From assembly GCA_965221195.1 (NCBI GenBank), contig OZ244864.1, positions 124,001-188,000 on the forward strand: a DNA stretch of 64,000 nt, written 5' to 3'. Shown here in pieces: positions 1 to 8,212 of the stretch (position 1 is its first letter; the number at the start of each line of letters is the position of its first letter). Origin of the DNA: Poriferisodalis sp965221195 (GTDB taxonomy: Bacteria; Actinomycetota; Acidimicrobiia; Acidimicrobiales; Poriferisodalaceae). The translations under genes and the position numbers were made by a program. The notes beneath the pieces were generated by a model that did no database searches, was not told the DNA's origin, and saw only the letters and a list, made by a program, of their open reading frames with translations.

Positions 1-114
1 CGCAACAGCATCGTCGCGCACACCAACCACGGTCGCCTCGACACTCTGGCGGTAGGCATCTCGTAGATAGATCTGGTCGGTGCGGTAATCGGCATCAGAT
101 TCGGTGCTCATCAT
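1..114 (-). CDS. Partial CDS, N-terminus of an AlaX-like alanyl-tRNA editing protein
   Basis: The window edge cuts this gene; only the first 38 codons are visible, reading from a double ATG (114 or 111) towards base 1. The visible peptide contains DQIYLRDAYRQSVEATVVGV. This resembles the opening strand of free-standing AlaX/AlaRS second-additional-domain proteins, which hydrolyse mischarged Ser- or Gly-tRNA(Ala) and typically begin with a Leu-Tyr-x-x-Asp-x-Tyr pattern followed by an ATVV segment. The zinc-binding HxxxH motif of the family would lie outside the window, so the call rests on N-terminal resemblance alone. The 103 bp between this start and the end of pafC contain a 17-18 bp tandem duplication (about 174-210). 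Confidence 0.5.
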   Translation of the reverse strand, partial: MMSTESDADYRTDQIYLRDAYRQSVEATVVGVRDDAVA

Positions 115-217
115 CGCCGACGATACGTCGCGATGACCCGATGTTGCTAGGACTTGATGTCGCTGGGACCGTTTCTGCCCAGCTACGCGTTACTGCCCAG
201 CTACGCCGTGTATACCG

Positions 218-1192
218 TCAGTCTGAACCAGGAACGCCGTAGAGCTCCAAGATTGATGCCGCTGCGGTGCGACCCGCTGCAGCTAGCTCAGCTGGCAGCT
301 GCGCCGCGTTGACAACGCGAGTTTGCGCCCCGAGTCGCAGCAGCATCTGACCGAGCACACGCGGGCTGCGTATCGCATAGGTGACGACAAAACGGTCGCC
401 GTCGGGATGCACCCTAAGAGAGGGGTAGGCCTCTACCTGCCACAAGTCGCTGCGGGGAATAGACAGCACCACATCGACGGTCTCGTCGGATTCGGCAGGC
501 GCTACTGCGATGGCATTCCCCGTCTTGAGGTCGCGGCCATGCGGTTGGCCCGTATCGCTGCACGTCTCGATGCGGTCTACCCGGAACTGGCGCAGGTCCC
601 GACGCATGTGGCACCAGCCCCTTAGGTACCAGTGACCGTCAACCAGCACGAGTCCTAGCGGATCTACTTTGCGCTCGGTGAGCGCGTCAGCAGTCGGTGT
701 GTAGTACCCGATGCTGACTGTGGTCTGGTTTTCCAGCGCCTTACGCAGAATGGACACAGACATCGGCAGCGGCAGGTCCACTGAGACCCGCACTCGCTCA
801 CCGTAGGCAACACGCAGCTTGTCGAGCGCAGTCGCCAACGCACCAGAACGGTCAGCGCCACGAATTGCCAACGCGGACTGGCCTGCCACAAGGATCCCGA
901 AAGCTTGTGGGACCGACAAGTTGAGCGGGCGGTCCAGCATGGCGCCGGGTTCAACATGAACCCAAGCCTCTGCCGCGTCGTCGTCTCCGCCGAACACCAC
1001 GATGCCGAGGTTCTCATAGGCACCCGCCCCGGCGGTCTCGTAACACATGGCTGCATACAGCAAGTCGTACACAGCACTTGGCTGCATCTCAAACTGCTCG
1101 GCGATGTCGGTAATGGTGGCACCGCCCCGCTCAACCACCCACGGCACAATCGCCAGCAAACGCTTGACCTTCGCCTGGGTGCCGGCTTTCAT
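218..1192 (-). CDS. pafC: WYL-domain transcriptional regulator, PafC-like
   Basis: A 324-residue regulator with an N-terminal winged-helix region (about residues 1-60, reading VKRLLAIVPWVVERGGATIT) and a central WYL domain containing the signature DGHWYLRGWC, followed by a C-terminal WCX-type extension. In actinobacteria PafB and PafC form a heteromer that activates the LexA-independent DNA-damage response, with the WYL domain thought to sense nucleic acid. Its ATG overlaps the stop of the upstream WYL gene by 4 bp (ATGA), so the two are translationally coupled, as in mycobacterial pafBC. Assignment to PafC rather than PafB rests on gene order and the unusually short HTH segment. The proteasome-accessory gene pafA is not visible. 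Confidence 0.72.
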   Translation of the reverse strand: MKAGTQAKVKRLLAIVPWVVERGGATITDIAEQFEMQPSAVYDLLYAAMCYETAGAGAYENLGIVVFGGDDDAAEAWVHVEPGAMLDRPLNLSVPQAFGILVAGQSALAIRGADRSGALATALDKLRVAYGERVRVSVDLPLPMSVSILRKALENQTTVSIGYYTPTADALTERKVDPLGLVLVDGHWYLRGWCHMRRDLRQFRVDRIETCSDTGQPHGRDLKTGNAIAVAPAESDETVDVVLSIPRSDLWQVEAYPSLRVHPDGDRFVVTYAIRSPRVLGQMLLRLGAQTRVVNAAQLPAELAAAGRTAAASILELYGVPGSD

Positions 1193-2190
1193 TTTGCTGC
1201 TTCTTCGTCGTGGGCCAAAGCGCTCAGCCAGCTCACGATGTCGGCGACAGCTTCGGGTGGCGACTCCACCACTGCGTGGCGACCCATGTCAACCAGCCAA
1301 GTGCGAAATGCCGCTCGGTTACGGACCCTCGCTTCGACGGTCACCGATCCATCTTCGTGCCGCGCTGCGATCTTGGCTCGCTCAGCCGTTGGCTGGCTGG
1401 CCATGACGGCATCAATCCGGACCCGGGCCACGAAGTCGTCGCCGAAATCGATTTCCATCGGCTCCGACGGCAACAGGCAAGACACATCAACGGCGGCCCG
1501 TCTGAAGGCACCTCGCTCGCCGACCTTTAACTCGCTTTCGATGCGATCCACCCGGAAGGTCTTGGCCGTGCCCGCTTCGATGGCAGCGAGATACCAATAG
1601 CCAGCACGGCACAGCAGGCCCAGCGGTTGGGTGTCCCGCTCGCGGCCGCCATAAGAGAACCGAACCGGTGCGCGTTCTGCGGCAGCCGTCGACAGTGCGA
1701 GCAAAAGTGCGCTGGCTGCGCTGTGGCCCGCCGCAGCAGTGGTAAGCGTCAACTTTGCACCAGGTGACGGTGACTCTGGCTCGTCTTCCCACAGGGCATC
1801 GCCACCGCTCGTGAGCTTGGCTACCGCCTCAAGATCCCAAGTCTCGCCGATGTCCACCCGATCCGCCGCGAACCGCAGCGCAAGCTGCTCATCGGAAGTG
1901 AGCCGCAAATCGGGCAAGAAATAATCTTGAGGTCGGATCGTGTACGACATAGCGCCGTCTTGTTCGGTCGTCTCGGCAATACGCACGCCAAGATTGCGGA
2001 TCAGTGCCTTGTCCCTTTCAAACGATGTGCGGGCACTGTCCAGCACGCGTCGGTCGGTTGTGCCTTCAGGGGCGTAGAGCCCGGTATCGCGCCATATCTC
2101 CTCACGGGTCTTGGGCACATCGCGGGCGAGCAGGTACATCATCAGTTCCATCACGCGCTCGGTTGCGTCCGGGCGTGCTTTTGTTGCCAC
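1189..2190 (-). CDS. pafB: WYL-domain transcriptional regulator, PafB-like
   Basis: A 333-residue protein with an N-terminal winged helix (residues about 5-80, ERVMELMMYLLARDVPKT), a linker, and a WYL domain with RAGYWYLAAIE near residue 210. A C-terminal WCX domain follows. It is the first gene of the pair and overlaps the next WYL gene by 4 bp. The tandem arrangement of two WYL proteins of about 330 residues is the hallmark of PafB-PafC in actinobacteria, where the complex binds promoters of DNA-repair genes after damage. The ATG at 2190 lies shortly after a CTCAGGTGG stretch that can serve as a ribosome-binding site. The upstream 100 bp hold a GGCCAGAGAT-type triple repeat and a 16-bp triple repeat. 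Confidence 0.72.
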   Translation of the reverse strand: MATKARPDATERVMELMMYLLARDVPKTREEIWRDTGLYAPEGTTDRRVLDSARTSFERDKALIRNLGVRIAETTEQDGAMSYTIRPQDYFLPDLRLTSDEQLALRFAADRVDIGETWDLEAVAKLTSGGDALWEDEPESPSPGAKLTLTTAAAGHSAASALLLALSTAAAERAPVRFSYGGRERDTQPLGLLCRAGYWYLAAIEAGTAKTFRVDRIESELKVGERGAFRRAAVDVSCLLPSEPMEIDFGDDFVARVRIDAVMASQPTAERAKIAARHEDGSVTVEARVRNRAAFRTWLVDMGRHAVVESPPEAVADIVSWLSALAHDEEAAK

Positions 2191-2270
2191 CTGAGGGAGT
2201 GTAGGACAGCGATATCAAACGGTCGGCTGGCCAGAGACGGCCAGAGATGGCCAGGTCAGCAAGCGCCGCC

Positions 2271-2318
2271 TTGTTTATCCGCAGACTTGTTTATCCGCAG
2301 ACTTGTTTATCCGCAGAG
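2271..2318. repeat. Three tandem 16-bp repeats over the stop codon of the hydroxylase large subunit
   Basis: The unit TTGTTTATCCGCAGAC occurs at 2271-2286 and 2287-2302, and with one terminal change at 2303-2318. The stop codon of the molybdenum hydroxylase large-subunit gene (TAA on the minus strand, 2291-2293) lies inside the middle copy, so the outer copies contribute the last codons and the trailer. Just beyond, 2229-2256 has a second small array with a GGCCAGAGAC-like unit. Confidence 0.9.
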
Positions 2319-4633
2319 CGGAGCGCCGACCAGACCCGTTCAGGAGTCAGCGGGAAATCATCCATCCACACGCCAGTGGCGTCGGCCAACGCTGCGACCA
2401 CCGCCGGCGCATAGGGAATCACACCCATCTCGGCCATCCCGCGGGCACCAAAGGGCCCGAGCGGGTCTGCTAACTCAAGAACCACGCTCTCGGTGGTCGC
2501 GGGGATGTCGCCGATGCCCGGGATCAGGTAGGTGCTGAACCGGGGATTCAGCAGGCGCCCGTCTTGGCTGCGCAAGTGCTCGCTGAGCACATGGCCATGT
2601 GCCTGTGCGACAGCCCCCTCAATCTGGCCCACAACAAAACGCGGGTTGATGGCCCGTCCGACATCGTTGGCGCTAATCACCCGGTCGATCCGTATGTGTC
2701 CGGTGTCGATGTCAACAGTCAACTCAACATGCTGGGCGACGTATCCGTAAGAGAAGTTCGGCGTGCCCTCGCCGGTCTCAGGATCTAACTCGGTGGTTGG
2801 CGGCGGTATGAACCGGAAGTGCCCAATCGCCGGTCGGTCTCCGTCACGCCACGCCTTCTCGGCTTCCTCGGCTGCACCCAAAATGGAGTTGCCAGCCATC
2901 CAAGTCATGCGCGAAGCCGAGGCGGAACCAGAGTCACCCGACGTGCCGGTGTCGCTGAAGCGGCCCACCACCGCGGAGGGATCAACCCCGGTCGCCTCAG
3001 CAGCCATCTGCAAAAACACAGTGTGAGCGCCCTGTCCGACATCGGCACCTGCATGAGAAAGCTCCACCGATGCGGGTGTCTCATCGCCCGGCTCGCCGTG
3101 CAACACGATGGTTGCCTCGCAGCGCTCGGGAAAGCCAAACGAGAACCCGACATTCTTGAAAGCGCAAGCGAAACCGCGCCCTCGACGCAGCGACGACGGC
3201 TTGGCGGGCAACGACACGAAAGGACTGAACGATGCCAGCGGCTCTGCGCCGTTACGGGACGGATCTACGGGGCGGGCAGCGGCCTGCGCGCAGGCTTCAA
3301 TCACTTCAGGCATCGTCACACCGGCAGGCATAGGCGTGTGAGCGATGCTCGGCGATCCTTCACGCAACGTGTTAACACGACGAATGTCGATGGGATCCAT
3401 GCCCAGCGCTTCGGCCAGCTTGTTCATTTGGCACTCCGCTGCAAAAGCTGCCTGCGGAGCACCAAACCCTCGAAAAGCACCACCCGGCGTGGCGTTCGTG
3501 TACACAACGTGGGTGTCGATAGCGGCATTAGCTAGCTCATAAGGCCCACCGAGGCCGAGGTGCAGGTTCCCCATCACCTTGTTGGATGTGTAGTTGTAAG
3601 CACCGGCATCAAGCCATGCCTCGGCTTGGGCTGCGGTGATTCTGCCGTCGCGGGCTGCGCCCCAACGGGCCCAGATTCGTCCGCGATGCCGCTTGTGATG
3701 GCCGACGATGGACTCTTCACGCGACCACTGCATGGCCACCGGACGGTGGATGCCGCGCTCAGACAGACGGTACGCAGCCAGCGCCAAGACGATCTGCATA
3801 GAGGTGTCTTCGCGCCCGCCGAACGCGCCGCCGATGGCGGGATAACGCACCCGAATGCGTTCCTCGGCTAAGCCGAGCGCGTGCGCGATCTGCTCGCGGT
3901 CTTCGTGTACCCACTGTCCCGCAATCTCGACGTTCACGATGCCCTCAGCATCAACCCACGAAGTGCCCGCTTCGGGCTGCAAGTACGCATGCTCTTGGTA
4001 CGGCACCTCATAGACGTTCTCCACGACTGCCGCAGCTTCGGCGAAACCAGCAGCGAGATCGCCCTTGCGGGTGCGCATCGACTCATACAGGTTCGATCCG
4101 GCACCGTCGTAGGCGTGGACGAGCGGAGCGCCGGGCGCAAGAGCCGTGTCTATGTCGGCCACGACTGGCAGCAGATCCCACTCAACGTCGATGGCGGCAG
4201 CGGCTTCGCGCGCTGCGTCAAGACTCTCAGCAACAATGAGCGCCAAGTGGTCGGCCTCCCAGCGAGACACATCGCAATGCACCAAGCTGCGGCCGGTGTG
4301 GCTGAGACCGATGAAGACCGGTTGATCGAACTTGGTCAGCCCGTACTCGTTGCAGGGCACATCGGCCGAGCCGAGCACCGCAACAACGCCGGGGGAGCGT
4401 TCGGCTGAGCTCAGGTCGAGTCTTCGCAGCCGGGCATGCGGCTGGTCGGTGAATACGGCGAAAGCCCACAATGCGTCGGCAGGAATACGGTCGGCTGGGT
4501 ACCCAGCCAGCCCTGAGACCTTCGCCGGCCCATCAGCGCGGGGCGGCGACTGGCCCAAGCCGCCCGCCCCAGACGCAGTCATTTCCAGTTCGATTGCTGC
4601 GCCGGGCACGCCTACGGCTGCACCTTCTCTCAC
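2291..4633 (-). CDS. Molybdenum-cofactor hydroxylase large subunit (xanthine dehydrogenase family)
   Basis: A 780-residue protein of the xanthine dehydrogenase/aldehyde oxidase molybdopterin-binding family. It has the N-terminal aldehyde oxidase a/b hammerhead domain (about 35-150), the first Moco-binding segment with GGAFGGRED (about 270), and GGAFRGFGAPQAAF, which matches the xanthine-dehydrogenase type. It lacks the CO-dehydrogenase active-site loop with the copper-ligand cysteine. Near the C-terminus FGARGMAEMGVIP carries the expected catalytic Glu. Such subunits hydroxylate purines, N-heterocycles or aldehydes; the substrate cannot be read from sequence. The gene overlaps the upstream FAD/2Fe-2S gene by 4 bp, giving a two-gene enzyme. 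Moco-insertion XdhC/CoxD genes are not adjacent. Confidence 0.85.
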   Translation of the reverse strand: MREGAAVGVPGAAIELEMTASGAGGLGQSPPRADGPAKVSGLAGYPADRIPADALWAFAVFTDQPHARLRRLDLSSAERSPGVVAVLGSADVPCNEYGLTKFDQPVFIGLSHTGRSLVHCDVSRWEADHLALIVAESLDAAREAAAAIDVEWDLLPVVADIDTALAPGAPLVHAYDGAGSNLYESMRTRKGDLAAGFAEAAAVVENVYEVPYQEHAYLQPEAGTSWVDAEGIVNVEIAGQWVHEDREQIAHALGLAEERIRVRYPAIGGAFGGREDTSMQIVLALAAYRLSERGIHRPVAMQWSREESIVGHHKRHRGRIWARWGAARDGRITAAQAEAWLDAGAYNYTSNKVMGNLHLGLGGPYELANAAIDTHVVYTNATPGGAFRGFGAPQAAFAAECQMNKLAEALGMDPIDIRRVNTLREGSPSIAHTPMPAGVTMPEVIEACAQAAARPVDPSRNGAEPLASFSPFVSLPAKPSSLRRGRGFACAFKNVGFSFGFPERCEATIVLHGEPGDETPASVELSHAGADVGQGAHTVFLQMAAEATGVDPSAVVGRFSDTGTSGDSGSASASRMTWMAGNSILGAAEEAEKAWRDGDRPAIGHFRFIPPPTTELDPETGEGTPNFSYGYVAQHVELTVDIDTGHIRIDRVISANDVGRAINPRFVVGQIEGAVAQAHGHVLSEHLRSQDGRLLNPRFSTYLIPGIGDIPATTESVVLELADPLGPFGARGMAEMGVIPYAPAVVAALADATGVWMDDFPLTPERVWSALRSADKQVCG

Positions 4634-6222
4634 GACAATTCTCCCAAATCAGACCCAGCCGCTGCTACGCCACCTGCACCAACCGAAGCAGTTCGCACCG
4701 CTGCTGCACCAACCGAAGCAGTTCGCACCGCTGCTGCACCAACCGAAGCAGTTCGCACCGCTTCGATGATCGAGCAGTAGCCGGTGCAGCGGCAGAGATT
4801 GCCCGACAGGCCGCTCGTGATCTGCTCAGCAGAAGGATCTGCGAACTCTTCAAGCAGCGCCACAGCGCTCATCACAAAGCCCGGTGTGCAGAACCCGCAC
4901 TGCGCCCCACCCGTCTCCACCATGGCCTGCTGGAAAGGGTGAAGCTCGCCAGCGGGCGAGGCGACACCTTCCACAGTGGTGACGGTTGCGCCGTTCGCCC
5001 GGCCAGCGGGAATCAGACAAGAGAACACCGCAGCCCCGTCGAGATGAACCGTGCAAGCCCCGCACTCCCCTTCCGCGCAGCCCTCTTTGGTGCCTGTCAG
5101 CCCCAAGTCGTCGCGCAGCCAGTCCATCAGCGTCTTGCCCGCAGCACCCGAGGCGCTGCGTAGCGCCCCGTTCAGCGTCACCGTCACCGTGTCTTGAGAT
5201 TCGGCCAATACCTTTGACGGTGGCCGCTCACGGCTCGTATTCACTGGCTGGGCCAATTTCGACTGAGCCAACCTCGACGGGGCCAATCTCGGCGGGTCGG
5301 CGGGCCACTGGTCGCCTTCGGTGCCGCTGTGCAGCGCCTCGACGGCTCGGCTGACGACAACGCCGACGGCGTGGGTGCGGTACTCGGCGCTTCCTCGGAT
5401 GTCGCCGATGGGGCTGGCCGCCCGACAGGCTGCTGCGACAATGTCGTCGCTGGCTTGCGCTAGGTCTCGGCCTGCGGCCAGCTGAGCCGCTTCGGGCACA
5501 GTGATGACGGTGGGTGCAACGCTGCCTAGGGCTACAACAAGATCGCTCACCCGACCGCTGTTGAGTTCCGCTACTACTGCGGCATGCACCACCGAGATGG
5601 CTTGAGCTCTGCGCAGGCCGAGCTTTACGAACACACCTCGACGCTCACCAGACCGGTCGCAGGCATCAAGTGCGTCGAAGGCCACTGCGGTGACGATCTC
5701 GTCGCGCTCAACCACGGTCTGGCGGAAACCGACAAAGAACTCGGTGATCGGAACGGTGCGCTCTCGGTGGGCCGATGCCATCGTGATTTCGGCATCTAAG
5801 GCCATCAACGCCGAGATGGTGTCGTTAGCGGGACTCGCGGTGACAATGTTCCCCACCACCGTGGCCCGGTTACGCAACGGCGGCGAACCCACCTCAAGAC
5901 AGGCCTGAGCGAGCGGCAGCCCAGCGGTGAGCATCGGTGCCGAAGCGATGACATCGGCGTGGGTCACCAGCGGGCCGAGCGTGACACGGCCGCCGTCATA
6001 GGAGATCTGGTCGAAACCGTCCAGTAACGAGATGTCGACGAGCAGCTCCACTCCTGAGCGCGCTCCCCTAGACAGCTCGAGCATTAAGTCGGTGCCGCCG
6101 GCAATCAGCCGCGCCGCTTCGCCGTGGGATGCCAGCAGCTCAGTTGCCTCGCCGAGCGACGCGGGGGCCACATAGCGACTCGGCAACGGAACGGCCTTCT
6201 GTGATTCATGCAGTTCAAACAT
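4630..6222 (-). CDS. Fused FAD-binding and 2Fe-2S subunit of the molybdenum hydroxylase
   Basis: A 530-residue fusion. Residues about 15-290 form the FAD-binding domain of the CoxM/XdhB type, with AGGTDLMLELSRG and the VVGNIVTASPAND segment, followed by the CO_deh_flav_C domain. Residues about 345-500 form the CoxS/XdhA-type 2Fe-2S protein: a plant-type cluster in GCAEGECGACTVHLDG and a second cluster using CGFCTPGF with NLCRCTGYC. The order FAD then 2Fe-2S is the reverse of eukaryotic xanthine dehydrogenase and XdhA, consistent with fusion of adjacent coxM and coxS genes. It relays electrons from Moco through the clusters to FAD. The C-terminus ends in three 10-residue repeats (AVRTASVGAA) encoded by a perfect 30-bp array. 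The stop overlaps the large-subunit start. Confidence 0.87.
   Translation of the reverse strand: MFELHESQKAVPLPSRYVAPASLGEATELLASHGEAARLIAGGTDLMLELSRGARSGVELLVDISLLDGFDQISYDGGRVTLGPLVTHADVIASAPMLTAGLPLAQACLEVGSPPLRNRATVVGNIVTASPANDTISALMALDAEITMASAHRERTVPITEFFVGFRQTVVERDEIVTAVAFDALDACDRSGERRGVFVKLGLRRAQAISVVHAAVVAELNSGRVSDLVVALGSVAPTVITVPEAAQLAAGRDLAQASDDIVAAACRAASPIGDIRGSAEYRTHAVGVVVSRAVEALHSGTEGDQWPADPPRLAPSRLAQSKLAQPVNTSRERPPSKVLAESQDTVTVTLNGALRSASGAAGKTLMDWLRDDLGLTGTKEGCAEGECGACTVHLDGAAVFSCLIPAGRANGATVTTVEGVASPAGELHPFQQAMVETGGAQCGFCTPGFVMSAVALLEEFADPSAEQITSGLSGNLCRCTGYCSIIEAVRTASVGAAAVRTASVGAAAVRTASVGAGGVAAAGSDLGELS
4678..4767. repeat. Three tandem 30-bp repeats in the C-terminal codons of the FAD/2Fe-2S gene
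   Basis: The period is exactly 30 bp, so reading frame is kept and each copy encodes AVRTASVGAA on the minus strand. Copies 1 and 2 are identical; the third diverges after about 20 bp where it enters the conserved 2Fe-2S domain (EAVRTASVG). The array therefore looks like expansion of the natural end of the iron-sulfur domain into a tail. Confidence 0.92.
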
Positions 6223-6273
6223 CTGGCGTACAAGGGTGGCAGATGCGAGGCCGAGTGACGACCCCCAATTTTC

Positions 6274-7875
6274 TCAGGGGTCACAAAGCGGTGCCAGCAG
6301 GTGTCGTTGCACCTTGCCGAGCGCGTTGCGAGGCAATGCCGCTACGCGGCGGGTACGGCGAGGACGCTTGTAGTAGGCGAGACGCTCGCCTACAAAGTCC
6401 TTCAGCTCGTCGTCGCGGAAATCTCGGTCGGCGACGACGTAGGCCACCACGACCTCGCCCCACTGCGGGTCTGGCTCGCCCCCGATAGCGCACTCGATGA
6501 CATCAGGATGAGAAGCAACAACCTCTTCGACTTCGCGGGGATACACGTTGAAGCCGCCGCTGATGATGAGTTCTTTAGCCCGTCCCACAATTCTCAGATA
6601 GCCGTCATCCCACACACCAAGATCGCCTGTGCGGAACCAACCGTCGTCGAAGGAACCTGCATTGTCTTCAGGTCGCTCCCAGTAGCCCAAGAACACGTTG
6701 GGTCCGCGCACCAAGATCTCCGCAGCACCAACACCGCCACCAACACTGCTTTCGTCACTTTTGGCATCGGGGTCATCAAGGCAAACTTCCACCCCTGGCA
6801 GAGGGAAGCCCACTGTTCCGGCCCGTCTCGGCCCCTCATAAGGGTTGGACACCAGCATCACCGTCTCAGTCATGCCGTAGCGCTCAATGACGTGCTGCCC
6901 GCTGGCTCTGTGTACAGCGTCATGCAGCTCGGCCGACATAGGCGCCGAACCCGACACGCACAGCCGCAACGCCGACAGTTCCGCAGCACGGGGCGAGGCC
7001 ACGAGCCGGGAGTACATCGTCGGCACGCCAAAGAACATCGTGGCTTGGTGTTCGCGAATCGCATCCAAAACAGCGTCGAGCTCAAAGGCCGGCAACAGCA
7101 CAGCTCGAGAGCCGACGGCAAGCGTCCCGTGCAGCCCCACGCCGAGACCGTGCATGTGGAACAGCGGTAACGCCAGCACCAACGTGTCGCCGGGAGTCCA
7201 GCGCCAAGCCAGCTCCAACGCCCGAACCGAAGCCAGCAGGTTCGCATGGGACAGCACCGCTCCTTTGGGACGCCCGGTCGTGCCGGAGGTGTAGCCGATA
7301 AGCGCTGGCTCATCGCCTGAGCGTCGACGAGCCTGCTCAGCGAATTCAAGGCCGCTAACTTCATCGGCGCGGTCGCCATCAATGCTGGGCAGTCCAGCAG
7401 CATCGAAATCACCGATCAGCACCGCCGGGTCTGCCGCAGCGATCCACTGCCTCCACTCCTCAGCGCGGTCGGCATTCTCAATCAACGCCGCCACAGGACG
7501 GCAGTCCCGCACGACACCGCCGACTTCATCGGCGCGGTACGCACTGTTCAGCGGGACTACCACTGCCCCGATTCCCAACAACGCGGCGTGAGCCGCAACC
7601 AATCGAACCGACGACTGGCCACTCATCAGCACACGGTCGCCAGGCGTAATGCCCGCAGCCACGAGACGTCGTGCCACTTGCCCGCTGCGTTCTGCCATCT
7701 GAGCGCCGGTCACCCAGCCGTGGGTTTCGTCCCACACCACTCTGCGCTGAGGATCGGTCACCCAATGCTCCAACCACACGGCCACAAGCGTCCCCCCGGC
7801 GGCCAGATCGACATCGAGCGCACGATGGGACAAAGGCAGATGGCGGTGCCATGCCGGTTCCGACGAATCAGTCAT
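6274..7875 (-). CDS. AMP-forming acyl-CoA synthetase (MatB/FadD-like)
   Basis: A 533-residue ANL-superfamily ligase. It has the P-loop-like motif YTSGTTGRPKGAVLSH (about residue 190), the ERYGMTETVM motif (A5), the DDGWFRTGDLGVWDDGY hinge region (A7-A8) and a C-terminal NALGKVQR motif with the catalytic lysine (A10). It activates a carboxylic acid as the acyl-adenylate and transfers it to CoA. The LPLFHMHGLGVGLHGTL stretch is reminiscent of malonyl-CoA synthetase MatB, but medium-chain and aromatic ligases share it, so the substrate is open. It ends 51 bp before the molybdenum hydroxylase genes on the same strand and may be co-transcribed, which would fit hydroxylation plus CoA activation of an organic acid. 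Confidence 0.85.
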   Translation of the reverse strand: MTDSSEPAWHRHLPLSHRALDVDLAAGGTLVAVWLEHWVTDPQRRVVWDETHGWVTGAQMAERSGQVARRLVAAGITPGDRVLMSGQSSVRLVAAHAALLGIGAVVVPLNSAYRADEVGGVVRDCRPVAALIENADRAEEWRQWIAAADPAVLIGDFDAAGLPSIDGDRADEVSGLEFAEQARRRSGDEPALIGYTSGTTGRPKGAVLSHANLLASVRALELAWRWTPGDTLVLALPLFHMHGLGVGLHGTLAVGSRAVLLPAFELDAVLDAIREHQATMFFGVPTMYSRLVASPRAAELSALRLCVSGSAPMSAELHDAVHRASGQHVIERYGMTETVMLVSNPYEGPRRAGTVGFPLPGVEVCLDDPDAKSDESSVGGGVGAAEILVRGPNVFLGYWERPEDNAGSFDDGWFRTGDLGVWDDGYLRIVGRAKELIISGGFNVYPREVEEVVASHPDVIECAIGGEPDPQWGEVVVAYVVADRDFRDDELKDFVGERLAYYKRPRRTRRVAALPRNALGKVQRHLLAPLCDP

Positions 7876-8018
7876 CCCAAGCCGCCGACTTGAGCCAACC
7901 CAAGCGCATCAACGGGCGCTGCCCAACGAGAACCCACCTCAGCAGATCCCCTAATTTTTGGCCTTGCAACAGTTGAGATGGCCGAGGCTGGCATGACCGA
8001 GGCTGAGATGGCACAGCG

Positions 8019-8091
8019 CACCCCCAACGGGATTCGAACCCGTGCCGCCACCTTGAGAGGGTGGTGTCCTTGGCCGCTAGACGATGGGGGC
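8019..8091 (-). tRNA. tRNA-Glu, anticodon CUC
   Basis: The reverse complement folds as a 73-nt tRNA beginning GCCCCCATCGTCTAGCGGCC, typical of tRNA-Glu. The anticodon stem-loop is CACCCTCTCAAGGTG with anticodon CTC, followed by the T-loop GGTTCGAATCC and the acceptor 3-prime strand TGGGGGT with discriminator G. CCA is not encoded, unlike in the tRNA-Gln gene of this window. It stands alone between the acyl-CoA ligase start and the DUF3179 gene. Confidence 0.96.
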
Positions 8092-8212
8092 CTGTAGAGA
8101 TGCCGAGGGTCAGCATAGTCGCAGCTACAGGCGGGCCAGCGGGCCAGACCGCCGAGCATCACTGGTAATCGCAGACCTGACATGGGAGCGGGGCAGATCA
8201 GCTGGCCTTGTA

